From assembly GCF_900199215.1 (NCBI RefSeq), contig NZ_FZQA01000002.1:261501-325500 (forward strand): a DNA stretch of 64,000 bases. Direction: 5' to 3'. The position numbers and the translations under genes were made by a program. Positions 9,175 to 19,106 of this stretch are shown in pieces. Positions within the stretch are counted from its first letter, which is position 1. The number at the start of each line of letters is the position of its first letter. Below the pieces are notes generated by a model that did not search any database, was not told the DNA's origin, and worked only from the letters and a program-made list of their open reading frames with translations. The DNA comes from Amphiplicatus metriothermophilus. Lineage in GTDB: Bacteria; Pseudomonadota; Alphaproteobacteria; Caulobacterales; Parvularculaceae.

Positions 9175-10133
9175 GACGCCAACCCTTCAGGGCCCTTCGG
9201 CGCGGCGGCCCGGTGAAGGATCAGAAGGTCCCGATATTCCAGGGGGTCTTTCACTTTCACGATCGCGCCTTCCACCTGATTGAGCCAGTCGTAAAGCCGG
9301 GTGAGCAGGAAACGCAGCGCCGCGCCGCGCAGCAAAATCGGCAGGGCGGCGCGTTCCGCCGAAGAAAGCGCGCGAATCTCCCGATAGCCTGCGATCATCG
9401 CCGCCGCGTTATCGGCGCTCCACCTGCGGTCCAGAAAACACCATGAGTTGAGGCATACCGCAAGGTCGTAGGCGTAAAACTCCGTGCACGCAAAATAGAA
9501 ATCGATCACGCCGGACACCGCGCCGTCCCGGAAGAAGACGTTGTCCGGAAAAAGGTCGGCGTGCGCGGCGCCGGCGGGCAGGCTTTGCGGCCAGGCGCGG
9601 GCCAGCGCCGAAAGCTCCTCGGCGATGAGCGCGTCGAGACCGGGCGCGCAACGCCCGGACTGTCCCGCGCAGCGTTCAGCCAGCGCGCGCCATCCGTTCG
9701 GTCCCAGATCGTTCGCCCGATGCAGCGGAAAATCCGCGCCCGCCGTATGGAGCCGCGCCAGAAGCGCGCCCGCCTGACGGCATTGCGCGGGGCCGGGGCG
9801 CATGTTCGCCCGCCCTTCGAGAAAGGAGATGATCACCGCCGGCCTGCCGCAAACGTTCTGCAGGGCGGTTCCCTCGCGATCGGGAATCGGGTTCGGCGCC
9901 GGGACGCCCTTTCGGGCCAGATGGCTCATGAGCGCGAGGAAATAGGGCAGATCGGCCTTGCGGACGCGGCGCTCGAACAATGTCAGCACGAAACGCCCGC
10001 GCTCCGTATCGAGAACGTAATTCGTGTTCTCGACGCCTTCCGCGACGCCGCGCAGCGCGAGGAGTCCGCCGAGGTCGTAACGCCCGAGCAGCGCCTTCGC
10101 CTCGGCCTCGTCGACATGGGTGTAGACCGCCAC
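9171..10133 (-). CDS. thrB: Homoserine kinase, protein-kinase-like (type II)
   Basis: A 320-residue enzyme phosphorylating homoserine, the step before ThrC. It belongs to the APH/choline-kinase-like ThrB type: the N-lobe has [13 protein letters not shown] and the catalytic loop is [11 protein letters not shown] followed by VIDFYFA. The GTG at 10133 is chosen because it gives the family start [12 protein letters not shown]; the open frame continues upstream into ispH. It lies five bases after the ispH stop and overlaps rnhA by four bases. With thrC at 2-3.4 kb, two of the threonine-branch enzymes are in this window but in separate units. Confidence 0.93.
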   Translation of the reverse strand: MAVYTHVDEAEAKALLGRYDLGGLLALRGVAEGVENTNYVLDTERGRFVLTLFERRVRKADLPYFLALMSHLARKGVPAPNPIPDREGTALQNVCGRPAVIISFLEGRANMRPGPAQCRQAGALLARLHTAGADFPLHRANDLGPNGWRALAERCAGQSGRCAPGLDALIAEELSALARAWPQSLPAGAAHADLFPDNVFFRDGAVSGVIDFYFACTEFYAYDLAVCLNSWCFLDRRWSADNAAAMIAGYREIRALSSAERAALPILLRGAALRFLLTRLYDWLNQVEGAIVKVKDPLEYRDLLILHRAAAPKGPEGLAS

Positions 10134-10138
10134 CGGCG

Positions 10139-11119
10139 CTACCCCGCCGCCATCATGGCAGGTTTGAAGACGACGTCCTCGGCGGCGGCTTCGACGGTCT
10201 CGATCGTCAGGCGGAACCGGGCGGCCAGGCGTGCAAGAAACGTCTCGACGAGGACCTCCGGGGCGGAGGCCCCGGCCGTGAGCCCGATTGTCTGCGCGTC
10301 TTCGAGCGAGTCGAGGTCGAAAGTCTCCGGCGCGTCGAGGAGTATCGCGCGCGCCGCGCCTGCCGCCAGCGCCGTGTCGACGAGCCGGCGCGAATTCGAG
10401 GAGGCGGGCGATCCGATCACGACGACCAGATCGGCGCCGGGCGCGATGCGCTTCGCCGCCGCCTGGCGGTTCGACGTGGCGTAGCAGATGTCGGACCGGC
10501 GGGGACCTTCGATCGCGGGAAAACGCCTCTTCAGGATGCGGACGATCTCCGCCGCGTCGTCGACCGAAAGCGTCGTCTGGGTAACATAGGCGAGGGGGCC
10601 CGCAGGCGGCGAGACGGCTTCGGCGTCCGCGCACGTCTCGACGAGGGTCACCGCGCCTTCGGGAGCCTGCCCCATCGTGCCGACCACTTCGGGGTGGCCT
10701 GCATGGCCGACCAGCAGCACGTGCCGGCCCCGCGCCGCGTTTCGGCGGGTCTCGGCATGGACCTTCTGAACGAGCGGGCAGGTCGCGTCGATGACATGCA
10801 TGTTTCGGGCGGCTGCGGCGTCATGGACGGCGCGCGGCGAGCCGTGCGCGGAGAGAACCACCGGCCTGTCCGCCGGCGCCGCGTCGAGATCCTCGATGAA
10901 GACCGCGCCCATCGCCTTGAGGCGATTGACCACATGGGTGTTGTGGACGATCTCGTGTCGGACATAGACCGGCGGTCCGTACGCCGCGAGCGCGTCCTCG
11001 ACGGCGCGGATCGCCCGCTCCACCCCGGCGCAGAATCCGCGCGGCGCGGCGAGGCGCACGGCGAGACGGGCTCGCCCGCTCTTATCCGCGGAAGATGCGA
11101 TCATACCGGCTCCCGCCAA
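10139..11119 (-). CDS. ispH: 4-hydroxy-3-methylbut-2-enyl diphosphate reductase
   Basis: A 326-residue iron-sulfur enzyme (LytB) making IPP and DMAPP in the last step of the MEP isoprenoid pathway. The three cluster cysteines are C30 (RGFCAGV), C114 (DATCPLV) and C212 (SDICYATSNRQ), and the conserved VRHEIVHN and GHPEVVG blocks are present. Start codons at residue 1 or residue 6 are both possible because the N-terminal 18 residues vary. First gene of the ispH-thrB-rnhA operon. It is divergent from the lipoprotein/argS unit, with 147 bases between starts. Confidence 0.95.
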   Translation of the reverse strand: MAGAGMIASSADKSGRARLAVRLAAPRGFCAGVERAIRAVEDALAAYGPPVYVRHEIVHNTHVVNRLKAMGAVFIEDLDAAPADRPVVLSAHGSPRAVHDAAAARNMHVIDATCPLVQKVHAETRRNAARGRHVLLVGHAGHPEVVGTMGQAPEGAVTLVETCADAEAVSPPAGPLAYVTQTTLSVDDAAEIVRILKRRFPAIEGPRRSDICYATSNRQAAAKRIAPGADLVVVIGSPASSNSRRLVDTALAAGAARAILLDAPETFDLDSLEDAQTIGLTAGASAPEVLVETFLARLAARFRLTIETVEAAAEDVVFKPAMMAAG

Positions 11120-11266
11120 AGGGTCCTTCCCCGGACCGCCATCGGGGTCCGCCGTTGCGCGGACCGCCCTGAAACGCTACGACGATGCCCGCCGAAGCAG
11201 GCGCGGATGCGGCGCCGCGGCGGCGCGCGCAGGAAATCTTTACGGCAGATATAGAGGTTCGGGTCG

Positions 11267-11830
11267 ATGAACAAAGGCTTTGCGCTCGCGCTTTTCGCCG
11301 CATCCGCCGCGCTGGCGGCCGGCTGCGCCTCCGACCGGTCACGCGCCGCGCGCGAGCGCAATCCCGCGCCTTGCCCGAACGTCGTGGTGCTGGCCGACGC
11401 GGCCCGCGCCATAGAATTCGACGGCGAGCAGACCCTCGAAAACGTCGCCTATACGGCCGAGATTCTGGGCGTCGATCTCGCCTGCCGGTACTACGCCGAC
11501 AAGCCGATCGACGCGAGCCTGACGGTGGATTTCGCCTTCGGGCGCGGCCCGAAAGGGGCAGAGCGCAAGCACGCCTTCACTTATTTCGTGGCGGTCACGC
11601 GCAAGGATCTCGAGGTGATCGAGAAGGCCGAATTTACGATCCCAGTCGAGTTCGACGACAACCGCCCGGTGCGGCTGGCGGAGGAGAAGATCCGCAAGAT
11701 CGTGATTCCCCGGGCGGGCGAGAACACTTCCGGCACGAATTTCGAGGTCGTCGTCGGCTTCGCGCTGACGCCCGAGCAGGCGATCTTCAACCGCTCCGGC
11801 AAGAGCCTGAAGTTCCCGAATCTGCAATGA
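11267..11830 (+). CDS. Conserved lipoprotein of unknown function
   Basis: A 187-residue protein with a lipoprotein signal peptide (MNKGFALALFAASAALAAGC, lipobox LAAGC, lipidated Cys20). The mature part is predicted beta-rich, with the visible stretch PCPNVVVLADAARAIEF and a C-terminal block ending KSLKFPNLQ. I do not recognise a characterised family. Similar lipoproteins next to argS in Alphaproteobacteria are my recollection only. Its stop overlaps the argS start as ATGA. Predicted location is the periplasmic face of the inner or outer membrane. Confidence 0.8.
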   Translation: MNKGFALALFAASAALAAGCASDRSRAARERNPAPCPNVVVLADAARAIEFDGEQTLENVAYTAEILGVDLACRYYADKPIDASLTVDFAFGRGPKGAERKHAFTYFVAVTRKDLEVIEKAEFTIPVEFDDNRPVRLAEEKIRKIVIPRAGENTSGTNFEVVVGFALTPEQAIFNRSGKSLKFPNLQ

Positions 11831-13596
11831 CGCTCACCCTGACCGACGAGCTGTCTGCGATCGTCGGGGCGGCGTTCGCGAAGGCCGGACTCGATCCGGC
11901 CCTGGGCCGCGTGCGCCCCTCCGACCGGCCGGATCTGGCGCCGTTTCAGTGCAACGGCCCGCTGGCGGCGGCCAAGGCGGCGAAGAAGAACCCCCGCGCC
12001 CTGGCCGAGACCGTCGCCGGCGGGCTCAAAGCTCATCCGGCGTTCGAAAGCGTCGCGGTCGCGGGGCCCGGCTTCATCAATCTCACGCTGCGCGACGCCT
12101 TTCTGGCCGAAAAGCTCGACGCTCTGGCGGGCGATTCAGGCTGCGGCGGCTGGCGCAAGGATGAAGCGGAGACGATCGTCATCGACTATGGCGGGCCGAA
12201 CGTCGCCAAACCGCTCCATGTCGGCCATCTGCGCTCGGCGATCATCGGGGAGTCGCTGAAGCGGCTGTTCCGCTTCGCCGGGGATGCGGTCTACGCCGAC
12301 GTGCATCTGGGCGACTGGGGCCTGCCGATGGGCCAGCTCATCGCCGAGCTCAGGCGGGAAAGGCCCGATCTGCCGTTTTTCGATCCTGCGTTTGACGGGC
12401 CGTATCCGGAAAAACCTGTCGTCGCTCTGGAAGATCTCGAACGGCTCTATCCGCAGGCCTCCGCCGCCTGCAAGGCCGACCCCGCCCGCGCGGAGGAGGC
12501 GCGCCAGGCCACCGCCGAACTGCAGGCCGGCCGCGCGGGCTATCGGGCGCTGTGGCGCCAGTTCGTGGAGGTCTCGCGCGCCGCGATCGAGCGGGAATAC
12601 GCCGATCTCGGCGTTTCCTTCGACTGGTGGAAGGGCGAATCCGACGCCGATCCGTTCATCCCGGAACTGGCGCAGATGCTGCGCGCGCAGGGGCTGACCG
12701 AAATCAGCGACGGGGCGGAGATCATCCGCGTGGCGCGCGAGGGCGACGCCAGGGAGGTCCCCCCGCTCATCCTGTTCAAGTCGGACGGCAGCGTCCTTTA
12801 CGGCACCACCGATCTGGCGACCATTCTGGAGCGCAAGCGGGCCGTCGATCCGGCGCGCATTCTCTATGTGGTCGATCAGCGCCAGGCGCTGCATTTCGAG
12901 CAGGTCTTTCGCGCCGCCGACCGGGCGGGGCTGTTCCCGCTCGACCGGCTCGAACATCTCGGCTTCGGCACGATGAACGGCAAGGACGGCCGGCCTTTCA
13001 AGACCCGCGAAGGGGGCGTCCTCAAGCTGCGCGATCTCATCGACATGGTCGACGCGCGCGCGCGCGAGCGGCTCGCCGAAGGCGGCCTGGCGGAGGGCTA
13101 TCCGGAGGAAGAGGTCGCCGACATCGCCCGCAAGGTCGGCGTCGCGGCGCTCAAATTCGCCGACCTGTCGAGCCCGCGCACGACGGATTACGTCTTCGAC
13201 CTCGACCGCTTCATGGCCTTCGAGGGCAGGACCGGCCCGTATCTTCTTTACGCCAGCGTGCGCATCCGCTCGGTGCTGCGCAAGGCCGCCGAGCGCGGGG
13301 CGGGCGCGCCAGGTCCCATTCGCATCGTCGCGCCGGAAGAGCGCGACCTTGCGCTCGCGCTTCTGGCGTTCGGCGACGCGACGCGCCTGGCCTTTGAGAA
13401 GCGGATGCCGCATTTCCTGTGCGAGCACGCCTTCGGCCTGGCGCAGGCGTTTTCGAAATTTTACGCCGCCTGCCGCATCGCCGACGAATCGGACGCCGCA
13501 ACGCGCGCCTCGCGCCTGAGCCTTGCGGCCGCCGTCGGGCGCCAGCTCGACCGCGCGCTCGATCTGCTGGGCATAGCCGTCCCCGAGCGGATGTAA
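11827..13596 (+). CDS. argS: Arginyl-tRNA synthetase
   Basis: A 589-residue class I synthetase charging tRNA-Arg. The HIGH motif is HVGH within PNVAKPLHVGHLRS, and the N-terminal tRNA-binding domain and C-terminal anticodon domain (ending LDLLGIAVPERM) are intact. The ATG at 11827 overlaps the lipoprotein stop by four bases. No KMSK is seen in the canonical form, as is common in bacterial ArgRS; the region FGTMNGKDGRPFKTREGG occupies that position. Length is normal. No obvious intrinsic terminator follows in the 281-base gap before the receptor gene. Confidence 0.96.
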   Translation: MTLTLTDELSAIVGAAFAKAGLDPALGRVRPSDRPDLAPFQCNGPLAAAKAAKKNPRALAETVAGGLKAHPAFESVAVAGPGFINLTLRDAFLAEKLDALAGDSGCGGWRKDEAETIVIDYGGPNVAKPLHVGHLRSAIIGESLKRLFRFAGDAVYADVHLGDWGLPMGQLIAELRRERPDLPFFDPAFDGPYPEKPVVALEDLERLYPQASAACKADPARAEEARQATAELQAGRAGYRALWRQFVEVSRAAIEREYADLGVSFDWWKGESDADPFIPELAQMLRAQGLTEISDGAEIIRVAREGDAREVPPLILFKSDGSVLYGTTDLATILERKRAVDPARILYVVDQRQALHFEQVFRAADRAGLFPLDRLEHLGFGTMNGKDGRPFKTREGGVLKLRDLIDMVDARARERLAEGGLAEGYPEEEVADIARKVGVAALKFADLSSPRTTDYVFDLDRFMAFEGRTGPYLLYASVRIRSVLRKAAERGAGAPGPIRIVAPEERDLALALLAFGDATRLAFEKRMPHFLCEHAFGLAQAFSKFYAACRIADESDAATRASRLSLAAAVGRQLDRALDLLGIAVPERM

Positions 13597-13877
13597 CCCT
13601 TTTTCAACACCCTGCAGGAAAAGCGACGCGGCGGCGCTCGCCCGGAAGCGGCGTCCGGCGCGCCGTGCGAATTTACCATGTTGAGAATCCTGGGAAAGAT
13701 TCCCACAGCCGCGCCCTTCCGTCCGGCGTTGCGACATTACGCCTTCGCAAATGCAAAAAGAACGGAAGGCTTTGTCACAGCGCTGTTATTTTTAATGTTT
13801 AGGCCAGCGCCGTCGCCGCGCGTGACGGCTCAGCGCGTCGGCGTTCAGCGTTTTCTCATCTACTTGGGGATATCCAA

Positions 13878-16800
13878 ATGACATTATCCAGACTGCTCCA
13901 CGCGAGCGTCGCATCGGTCGCGCTGACGACGGCGTTTGCGACCGTGGCTACGCCTGTTCTCGCTCAGCAGACCGACTCCGGCATTCGCGGCGTCGTGGTC
14001 GACGCAAATGGCGCGCCTGTACGCGGCGCCGAAGTGGTGATCGTCCACGAACCGTCCAACACGACGTCGCGCGCGACGACCAGCGGCTCCGGCGCCTTCT
14101 CCGGCCGGGGGCTGCGCGTAGGCGGTCCGTACTCGATCACCGTAACGGCGCCGGGCTATGAGGCCGAAACGCTGGGGGGCGTGTATCTCGAACCGGGGTC
14201 CGACCAGCGCCTCACGATCAATCTCGCGCGCCTCCAGGCGTCGGACGAAATTCTCGTCGTCGGCCGTCCCAGAGCCCGCGTCGATCTCAACAACGGCGCC
14301 GGCTCGGCCTTCGACTCGCGCTCCATCCAGAACCAGCCTTCGACGACGCGCGATCTCGTCGACACGCTTTTGCGCGATCCGCTGGTGAACAAGGGCGCCG
14401 GCACGGGCGTCATTTCCGTCGCGGGGGTCAATCCGCGCTATAACGCGCTCGCCATCGACGGCGTGCTGCAAGGCGACGATTTCGGCCTTTCGAGCTCCAT
14501 CTACGCCACCAGCCGTTCGCCGATCTCGCTCGACGCGGTCGAAGCGGCGTCCGTCGTCGCTTCCGACTATTCGGTCGAATCGCAAGGCTTTCAGGGCGGC
14601 CTCATCAACGTCGTGACCAAGTCCGGCACGAACGACCTCACAGGCAGCGCCTATTACTATCGTTCGGGTACGGATTTCGTCGGCGAGCTTTCCGACGGCG
14701 TGCTCGTGCCGGCCAGCGATTTCAAGGAGCGCGAATACGGCTTCTCGGTAGGCGGCCCGATCATCCGCGACAGGCTCTTTTTCTTCCTGAGCTTCGAGGA
14801 CTTCGAAACCTCGTCGCCTGCGAACTTCACCGGCGCCGACCAGCAGAACCAGATTCTGAACGCCGAGCAGCTTTTCTCGGCGCTTAACGACGTGATTCTC
14901 TCCGGCACGGGCTTCGACGCGGGCGGTCGCCCGACCTCGACGGCGATTCCGGAGACGTCCCGGCGCTGGCTCGGCAAGATCGACTGGAACATCAACGACG
15001 ATCACCGGCTCGAGGCGAGCTATCAGCGCACCCGCGAGACCGATACGTCGATTTCGTCGCTCAGCTTCACGTCGGCCTGGTACGACACGCCGGTCGAGCT
15101 CGATTCCTATGCGGGCGCTCTCTACTCCGACTGGACGGACAAGCTGTCGACCACATTGCGCGTCGGCTACAAGGACTTCATGCGCGGACAGATCTGCCGG
15201 GCCGGCACGGATTTCGGCGAGATCCAGATGCGCCTCACCGGCGCCGAGCTGCTCGCCAATCCGGCCTTCGCCGGCGCGATCGATCCGAGCGCGTCGGAGC
15301 TGACGTTCATCGCCGGCTGCGACCGTTTCCGCCACGGCAACGAGTTCGACGACGAGCGCCTGCAGGTGTTCGCCTCAGCCGATTACGAGCTCGACGATCA
15401 CCTGATTACGTTCGGCGGGGAGTTCGAACGTTATCAACTGCGCAACCTGTTCCTGTCGGACTCGAACGGCACGTTCATCTATGACGATCTGACCGAGCTG
15501 CTCAGCGGGAACGGCGTGACCGTCACCTACCGCAACGTCGTGACCAACAACAAGGACGATGCGGCGGCCGAATGGGGCCTCAATAAAATCTCGCTGTTCG
15601 TCCAGGACGACTGGCAAGTCACGTCGAACTTCGCCGTGAACGCCGGCGTCCGCTACGAGCGCTATCTGCAGGACGACACGCCGCCGGAACGGCAGGACTT
15701 CCTCGCCGCTTTCGGCCGGACGAACACGGACAATCTCGGCGGGATCGACATCATACAGCCGCGCATCGGCTTCAACTGGACGCCGCTCGACCGCACGACG
15801 GTGACGGGCGGTTTCGGCCTGTTCTCGGGCGGCAACCCGCAGGTATGGGTGTCGAACGCCTTCCAGCCGCAGATTTTCGCCGTCAGCGATACGTTGAACG
15901 GCGTCGATCCGGCGGTCGTGCCGCAATCGCTCATCGATCAGGTCGCGGCCTCCGACCCGACGACGCCGACCTTCATCGATACGATCTCGCCGGATTTCAA
16001 GATTCCCTCGCAATGGAAGGGGTCGGTGCGCGTCGCGCAGGAGTTCGATCTTAAATTCGGCGGAATCGATCTTGGCTCGGATTATGTGTTCGTGATCCAG
16101 TATCTGTACGCCAGGATCAAGGACGACTTCGTCTGGCGCAACATCGCTCAGACCGATCTCGGCCTGCCCGTCGGCGTCGCGCCTGACGGCCGGCCGATCT
16201 ACTCGAACCTGCAGGCGCTCGGCGTCAACAACGCCATCGAGCTCGGCAATGCCGACGGGGGGCGGAGCCATATCCTGTCCGTCCAGCTCGCCAAGCAGTA
16301 TGAGAACGGCTTCAACTTCGACGTTTCCTACGCCTTCCAGGATGTCGACAGCGTGACGCCGGGCACGTCTTCGCGGGCGGTCTCGAACTGGCGCTCGCTC
16401 GTCACGTTCGACCGCAATGATCCGGAAGTCGGAACCGCGCCGTTCGAGACCCGGCACGCTTTCAACATCAATCTCGGTTACGAGAAGGAGTTCTTCCGGG
16501 ATCTGACGACGCGGTTCGATCTGTTCGGCGTCATCACCTCGGGCGATCCGTTCAGTTATACTTTCGACGTTTCCTCGTCGAACCCGCTGTTCGGACGCGC
16601 GGGCAACTTCGAATCGCCGTTCGACAACGATCTGCTCTACATTCCGACGATGTCGGGCGGCGCGTCGACCGACTCCCGGGTCGTCTTCGCTTCCGGCTTC
16701 GACGGCGCGGCGTTCGAGAACTTCATCGAACAGCACGGCGTCGGACAGGGAAGCATCTTCGACAAGAACAGCGTGCGCGGAAGCTGGAACCAGCTCTGGA

Positions 16801-17174
16801 ACTTCCGCTTCCAGCAGGACCTGCCTTTCGTCGGCGATTTCGGCGTGCCGGCGCTTGAAGGCAACCGCATGAAGTTCGTCGTCGACATCTTCAACGTGCT
16901 CAACCTCGTCAACGACAAGTGGGGCGCGCGTTTCGATGCGCCTGGATTCGACACGCAAGGCGTCGTCATCGCCGACATCGTGAGCGCGGCCGATGTCGCG
17001 GCGAACGGGATCGACGGCGCGACGGCGTTGACGGGCAATGATCCGGCTACGGTCTGTCAGAGCGAAGGCGATTGCGTCTATCGCTTCAACACTTTCCGGA
17101 GCTTCCCGTCGAGCTTCCCGAGCCTGTCGGACTCCGTCTACCGCATCCGCGTGGGTCTGCGTTACGAGTTCTAG
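13878..17174 (+). CDS. Oar-like TonB-dependent outer-membrane receptor with carboxypeptidase-regulatory-like domain
   Basis: A 1098-residue outer-membrane protein. A signal peptide (about residues 1-29, cut after VLAQ) is followed by a carboxypeptidase-regulatory-like beta-sandwich (about 33-110, IRGVVVDANGAPVRGAEV), a plug domain with the TonB-receptor block ending GGLINVVTKSGTN, and a long beta-barrel ending in the OMP signature RVGLRYEF with terminal Phe. It belongs to the Oar family, whose ligands are mostly unknown. A GGGGAT site lies 8 bases before the ATG. It is monocistronic: a strong terminator follows 21 bases after the stop. The 281 bases upstream contain an AT-rich patch (13772-13800) that may hold the promoter, but no clear motif. 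Confidence 0.92.
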   Translation: MTLSRLLHASVASVALTTAFATVATPVLAQQTDSGIRGVVVDANGAPVRGAEVVIVHEPSNTTSRATTSGSGAFSGRGLRVGGPYSITVTAPGYEAETLGGVYLEPGSDQRLTINLARLQASDEILVVGRPRARVDLNNGAGSAFDSRSIQNQPSTTRDLVDTLLRDPLVNKGAGTGVISVAGVNPRYNALAIDGVLQGDDFGLSSSIYATSRSPISLDAVEAASVVASDYSVESQGFQGGLINVVTKSGTNDLTGSAYYYRSGTDFVGELSDGVLVPASDFKEREYGFSVGGPIIRDRLFFFLSFEDFETSSPANFTGADQQNQILNAEQLFSALNDVILSGTGFDAGGRPTSTAIPETSRRWLGKIDWNINDDHRLEASYQRTRETDTSISSLSFTSAWYDTPVELDSYAGALYSDWTDKLSTTLRVGYKDFMRGQICRAGTDFGEIQMRLTGAELLANPAFAGAIDPSASELTFIAGCDRFRHGNEFDDERLQVFASADYELDDHLITFGGEFERYQLRNLFLSDSNGTFIYDDLTELLSGNGVTVTYRNVVTNNKDDAAAEWGLNKISLFVQDDWQVTSNFAVNAGVRYERYLQDDTPPERQDFLAAFGRTNTDNLGGIDIIQPRIGFNWTPLDRTTVTGGFGLFSGGNPQVWVSNAFQPQIFAVSDTLNGVDPAVVPQSLIDQVAASDPTTPTFIDTISPDFKIPSQWKGSVRVAQEFDLKFGGIDLGSDYVFVIQYLYARIKDDFVWRNIAQTDLGLPVGVAPDGRPIYSNLQALGVNNAIELGNADGGRSHILSVQLAKQYENGFNFDVSYAFQDVDSVTPGTSSRAVSNWRSLVTFDRNDPEVGTAPFETRHAFNINLGYEKEFFRDLTTRFDLFGVITSGDPFSYTFDVSSSNPLFGRAGNFESPFDNDLLYIPTMSGGASTDSRVVFASGFDGAAFENFIEQHGVGQGSIFDKNSVRGSWNQLWNFRFQQDLPFVGDFGVPALEGNRMKFVVDIFNVLNLVNDKWGARFDAPGFDTQGVVIADIVSAADVAANGIDGATALTGNDPATVCQSEGDCVYRFNTFRSFPSSFPSLSDSVYRIRVGLRYEF

Positions 17175-17195
17175 AACCGCGCCATGCGCAAAAGG

Positions 17196-17225
17196 AAAGG
17201 GCGGCCCCGCGGGGCCGCCCTTTTC
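17196..17225 (+). terminator. Intrinsic terminator, probably bidirectional
   Basis: A perfect 13-base inverted repeat (17196-17208 with 17211-17223) of almost pure GC, with AAA at its base on one side and TTTT following on the plus strand. It ends the receptor gene. On the minus strand the stem is followed by TTTCCTTTT, so it may also end the riboflavin/folE operon, whose stop is 25 bases away. Confidence 0.92.
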
Positions 17226-17249
17226 GTTCGCCGGTTCGCAGAAGCCTTT

Positions 17250-17861
17250 TCAGACGCCGATGAGCCGATAAAAGCGCGCCTCCATCTGGGGATCGGCATG
17301 GAAGACGCCGGTGAGCGTCTGCGTGACGCAGGCGACGTCAGTCTTGCGCACGCCGCGGGTCGAGATGCACTGATGCTCGGCCTCGATGCGCACCGCGACG
17401 CCGCGCGGGGCGAGCGCGGTCTCGATCGCGGTCGCGATCTGGCTGGTCAGCGTCTCCTGGCTTTGCAGCCGGCGCGCATAGGCGTCGACGACCCGCGCGA
17501 GCTTGGAGATGCCGACCACCCGGTCGGACGGCAGATAGGCCACATGCGCGACGCCGATGATCGGCTGGATGTGATGCTCGCAATGGCTTTCGAGCCGGAT
17601 GTTCTTCATCAGAACGATGTCGTTATAGCCGTCGACCTCCTCGAAGGTTCGCGAGAGAATCGCGACCGGATCTTCGGCGTAGCCGGAGAGAAACTCTTCA
17701 TAGGCGTCGACGAAGCGGCGCGGCGTGTCGACGAGCCCTTCGCGCAAAGGATCCTCGCCGAAATAGGCGAGGAGGGTGCGCACGGCTTCCTCGGCCTCCT
17801 GCCGCCCCGGGCGGGGCCGCTCGTCCGGCGCCTTCAGGGCGGTGACCTTCTCGACTGACAT
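17250..17861 (-). CDS. folE: GTP cyclohydrolase I
   Basis: A 203-residue enzyme converting GTP to dihydroneopterin triphosphate, the first step of folate or pterin synthesis. The zinc site is in SHCEHHIQPI with the third ligand in HQCISTRGV, and the C-terminal block SQETLTSQIA is present. Its ATG directly follows the ribH stop (TAAATG), and the ribosome-binding site GGAGG lies inside the end of ribH, so it is translated as the last gene of the riboflavin operon. This places a second GTP-using cyclohydrolase under the FMN riboswitch while ribA is absent from the operon. Confidence 0.96.
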   Translation of the reverse strand: MSVEKVTALKAPDERPRPGRQEAEEAVRTLLAYFGEDPLREGLVDTPRRFVDAYEEFLSGYAEDPVAILSRTFEEVDGYNDIVLMKNIRLESHCEHHIQPIIGVAHVAYLPSDRVVGISKLARVVDAYARRLQSQETLTSQIATAIETALAPRGVAVRIEAEHQCISTRGVRKTDVACVTQTLTGVFHADPQMEARFYRLIGV

Positions 17862-18335
17862 TTACGCCTCCTTGATCGCGCGGACGAGATTGGCGAGCTC
17901 TATGGCGGCCAGGGCGGCCTCCGCGCCCTTGTTGCCGGCCTTGGTTCCGGCGCGCTCGATCGCCTGTTCGATTGTGTCGACCGTCAGCACGCCGAAGGTT
18001 ACGGGCGTTCCCGTATCATGGGCGACGGCGGCGACGCCTCTCGCCGCCTCGCCGGCCACGTAATCGAAATGCGCCGTCGCGCCGCGAATGACGCAGCCGA
18101 GCGCGACGATCGCGGCGTAGCGGCCGGTCTCGGCGAGCCTGCGGGCGAGGAAGGGAAGCTCGAACGCGCCGGGCGCGATCGCGTGGTCGATATCTCCCTC
18201 GGCGACGCCGTGGCGCGCGAGCGCGTCCTTCGCGCCGGCGACGAGGCGCTCGACGATGAAATCGTTCCAGCGGGTCGAGGCGAGGGCGATCTTGAGTCCT
18301 GCGCCGTTCATGTGGCCTTCAAAAAGATGACTCAT
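17862..18335 (-). CDS. ribH: 6,7-dimethyl-8-ribityllumazine synthase
   Basis: A 157-residue enzyme condensing 3,4-dihydroxybutanone 4-phosphate with the ribitylamino-pyrimidine. Conserved blocks include [16 protein letters not shown], the [14 protein letters not shown] loop, and [16 protein letters not shown] with the catalytic HFDYV region. GGAG lies about 8 bases before the ATG. It is separated from ribB by 123 bases that hold a strongly structured element, so its expression may differ from that of the upstream genes. Confidence 0.96.
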   Translation of the reverse strand: MSHLFEGHMNGAGLKIALASTRWNDFIVERLVAGAKDALARHGVAEGDIDHAIAPGAFELPFLARRLAETGRYAAIVALGCVIRGATAHFDYVAGEAARGVAAVAHDTGTPVTFGVLTVDTIEQAIERAGTKAGNKGAEAALAAIELANLVRAIKEA

Positions 18336-18360
18336 GCAAAACTCCGTATGCGTCTTAATA

Positions 18361-18433
18361 CCGCTCGTCCGGACGAAAGCCGGGGCGTGGGTCCGGCTCG
18401 ATTGCGTATCCCGGCCGCCGCCGGGACGAGCGG
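18361..18433 (-). other. Structured intergenic element inside the riboflavin operon
   Basis: A 73-base segment between ribB and ribH closed by a perfect 10-base inverted repeat (CCGCTCGTCC at one end, GGACGAGCGG at the other). Inside are further GC pairings, such as CCGGC with its complement and a GCCGG/CCGGC arm, and a competing CCGGAC/GTCCGG pairing. No T-run follows, so it is not a standard terminator. It may be an intercistronic stability or processing element or a dispersed palindromic repeat. I do not recognise an RNA family. Confidence 0.5.
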
Positions 18434-18458
18434 GGGAAAGGCCGCTCCTTTATTCCCT

Positions 18459-19106
18459 TCACCCTGCGGCCCTGAGCCCGCTCCGTCCGGTCTCGCGCGC
18501 GCGGCGATAGTCCTGAAGCGCCTTCACCGTGACGATCTTCAGCCCGTGCCGGGCGGCGAAGCGTTCGAGATCGGGCAGGCGGGCCATCGTGCCGTCGTCG
18601 TTCATGATCTCGCAGATCATCGCCGCCGGCGTGAGGCCGGCGAGGCGGGCGAGATCGACGCTCGCCTCGGTCTGGCCGCCGCGCTCAAGCACGCCGCCGT
18701 CGCGCGCGCGCAAGGGAAACACATGGCCCGGCGTGACGATGTCGCCGGGGCCGGCTTCGGGGTCGATCAGCGTGCGCATGGTATGCGCCCGGTCGAAGGC
18801 GGAGATGCCGGTGGTCACGCCGCGCGCGGCCTCCACCGACACGGTGAAAGCGGTGCCGAAGCGCGCGCCGTTCTTCTCCGCCGGGGCCATCATCGGCAGG
18901 CGGAACTTGTCGATCAGACGGCCGGCCATGGCGCAGCAGATGAGCCCGCGGCCTTCCTTCGCGCAGAAATTCACCGCTTCGGGCGTGATGAAATCGGCGG
19001 CGAGCGCGAGGTCGCCTTCGTTTTCTCGGTCTTCGTCATCGACGATGATGACGAACCGGCCTGTCTTGAAGGCGGCGATCGCCTCGGAAACGCTTGCGAT
19101 CGGCAT
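18459..19106 (-). CDS. ribB: 3,4-dihydroxy-2-butanone-4-phosphate synthase (RibB only)
   Basis: A 215-residue enzyme making the four-carbon precursor of riboflavin from ribulose 5-phosphate. The acidic metal site is in [12 protein letters not shown], followed by GRGLICCAM and the [14 protein letters not shown] loop; the C-terminal [23 protein letters not shown] block is complete. The protein ends after the DHBP synthase domain, so there is no fused RibA (GTP cyclohydrolase II) domain, unlike the RibBA fusion common in many Alphaproteobacteria. The start overlaps the ribE stop by one base (TGATG). Confidence 0.95.
   Translation of the reverse strand: MPIASVSEAIAAFKTGRFVIIVDDEDRENEGDLALAADFITPEAVNFCAKEGRGLICCAMAGRLIDKFRLPMMAPAEKNGARFGTAFTVSVEAARGVTTGISAFDRAHTMRTLIDPEAGPGDIVTPGHVFPLRARDGGVLERGGQTEASVDLARLAGLTPAAMICEIMNDDGTMARLPDLERFAARHGLKIVTVKALQDYRRARETGRSGLRAAG

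Noticed and set aside
18440-18471. GGCCGC/GCGGCC inverted repeat around the ribB stop
   Set aside because: Six-base arms 20 bases apart are common by chance at this GC content.
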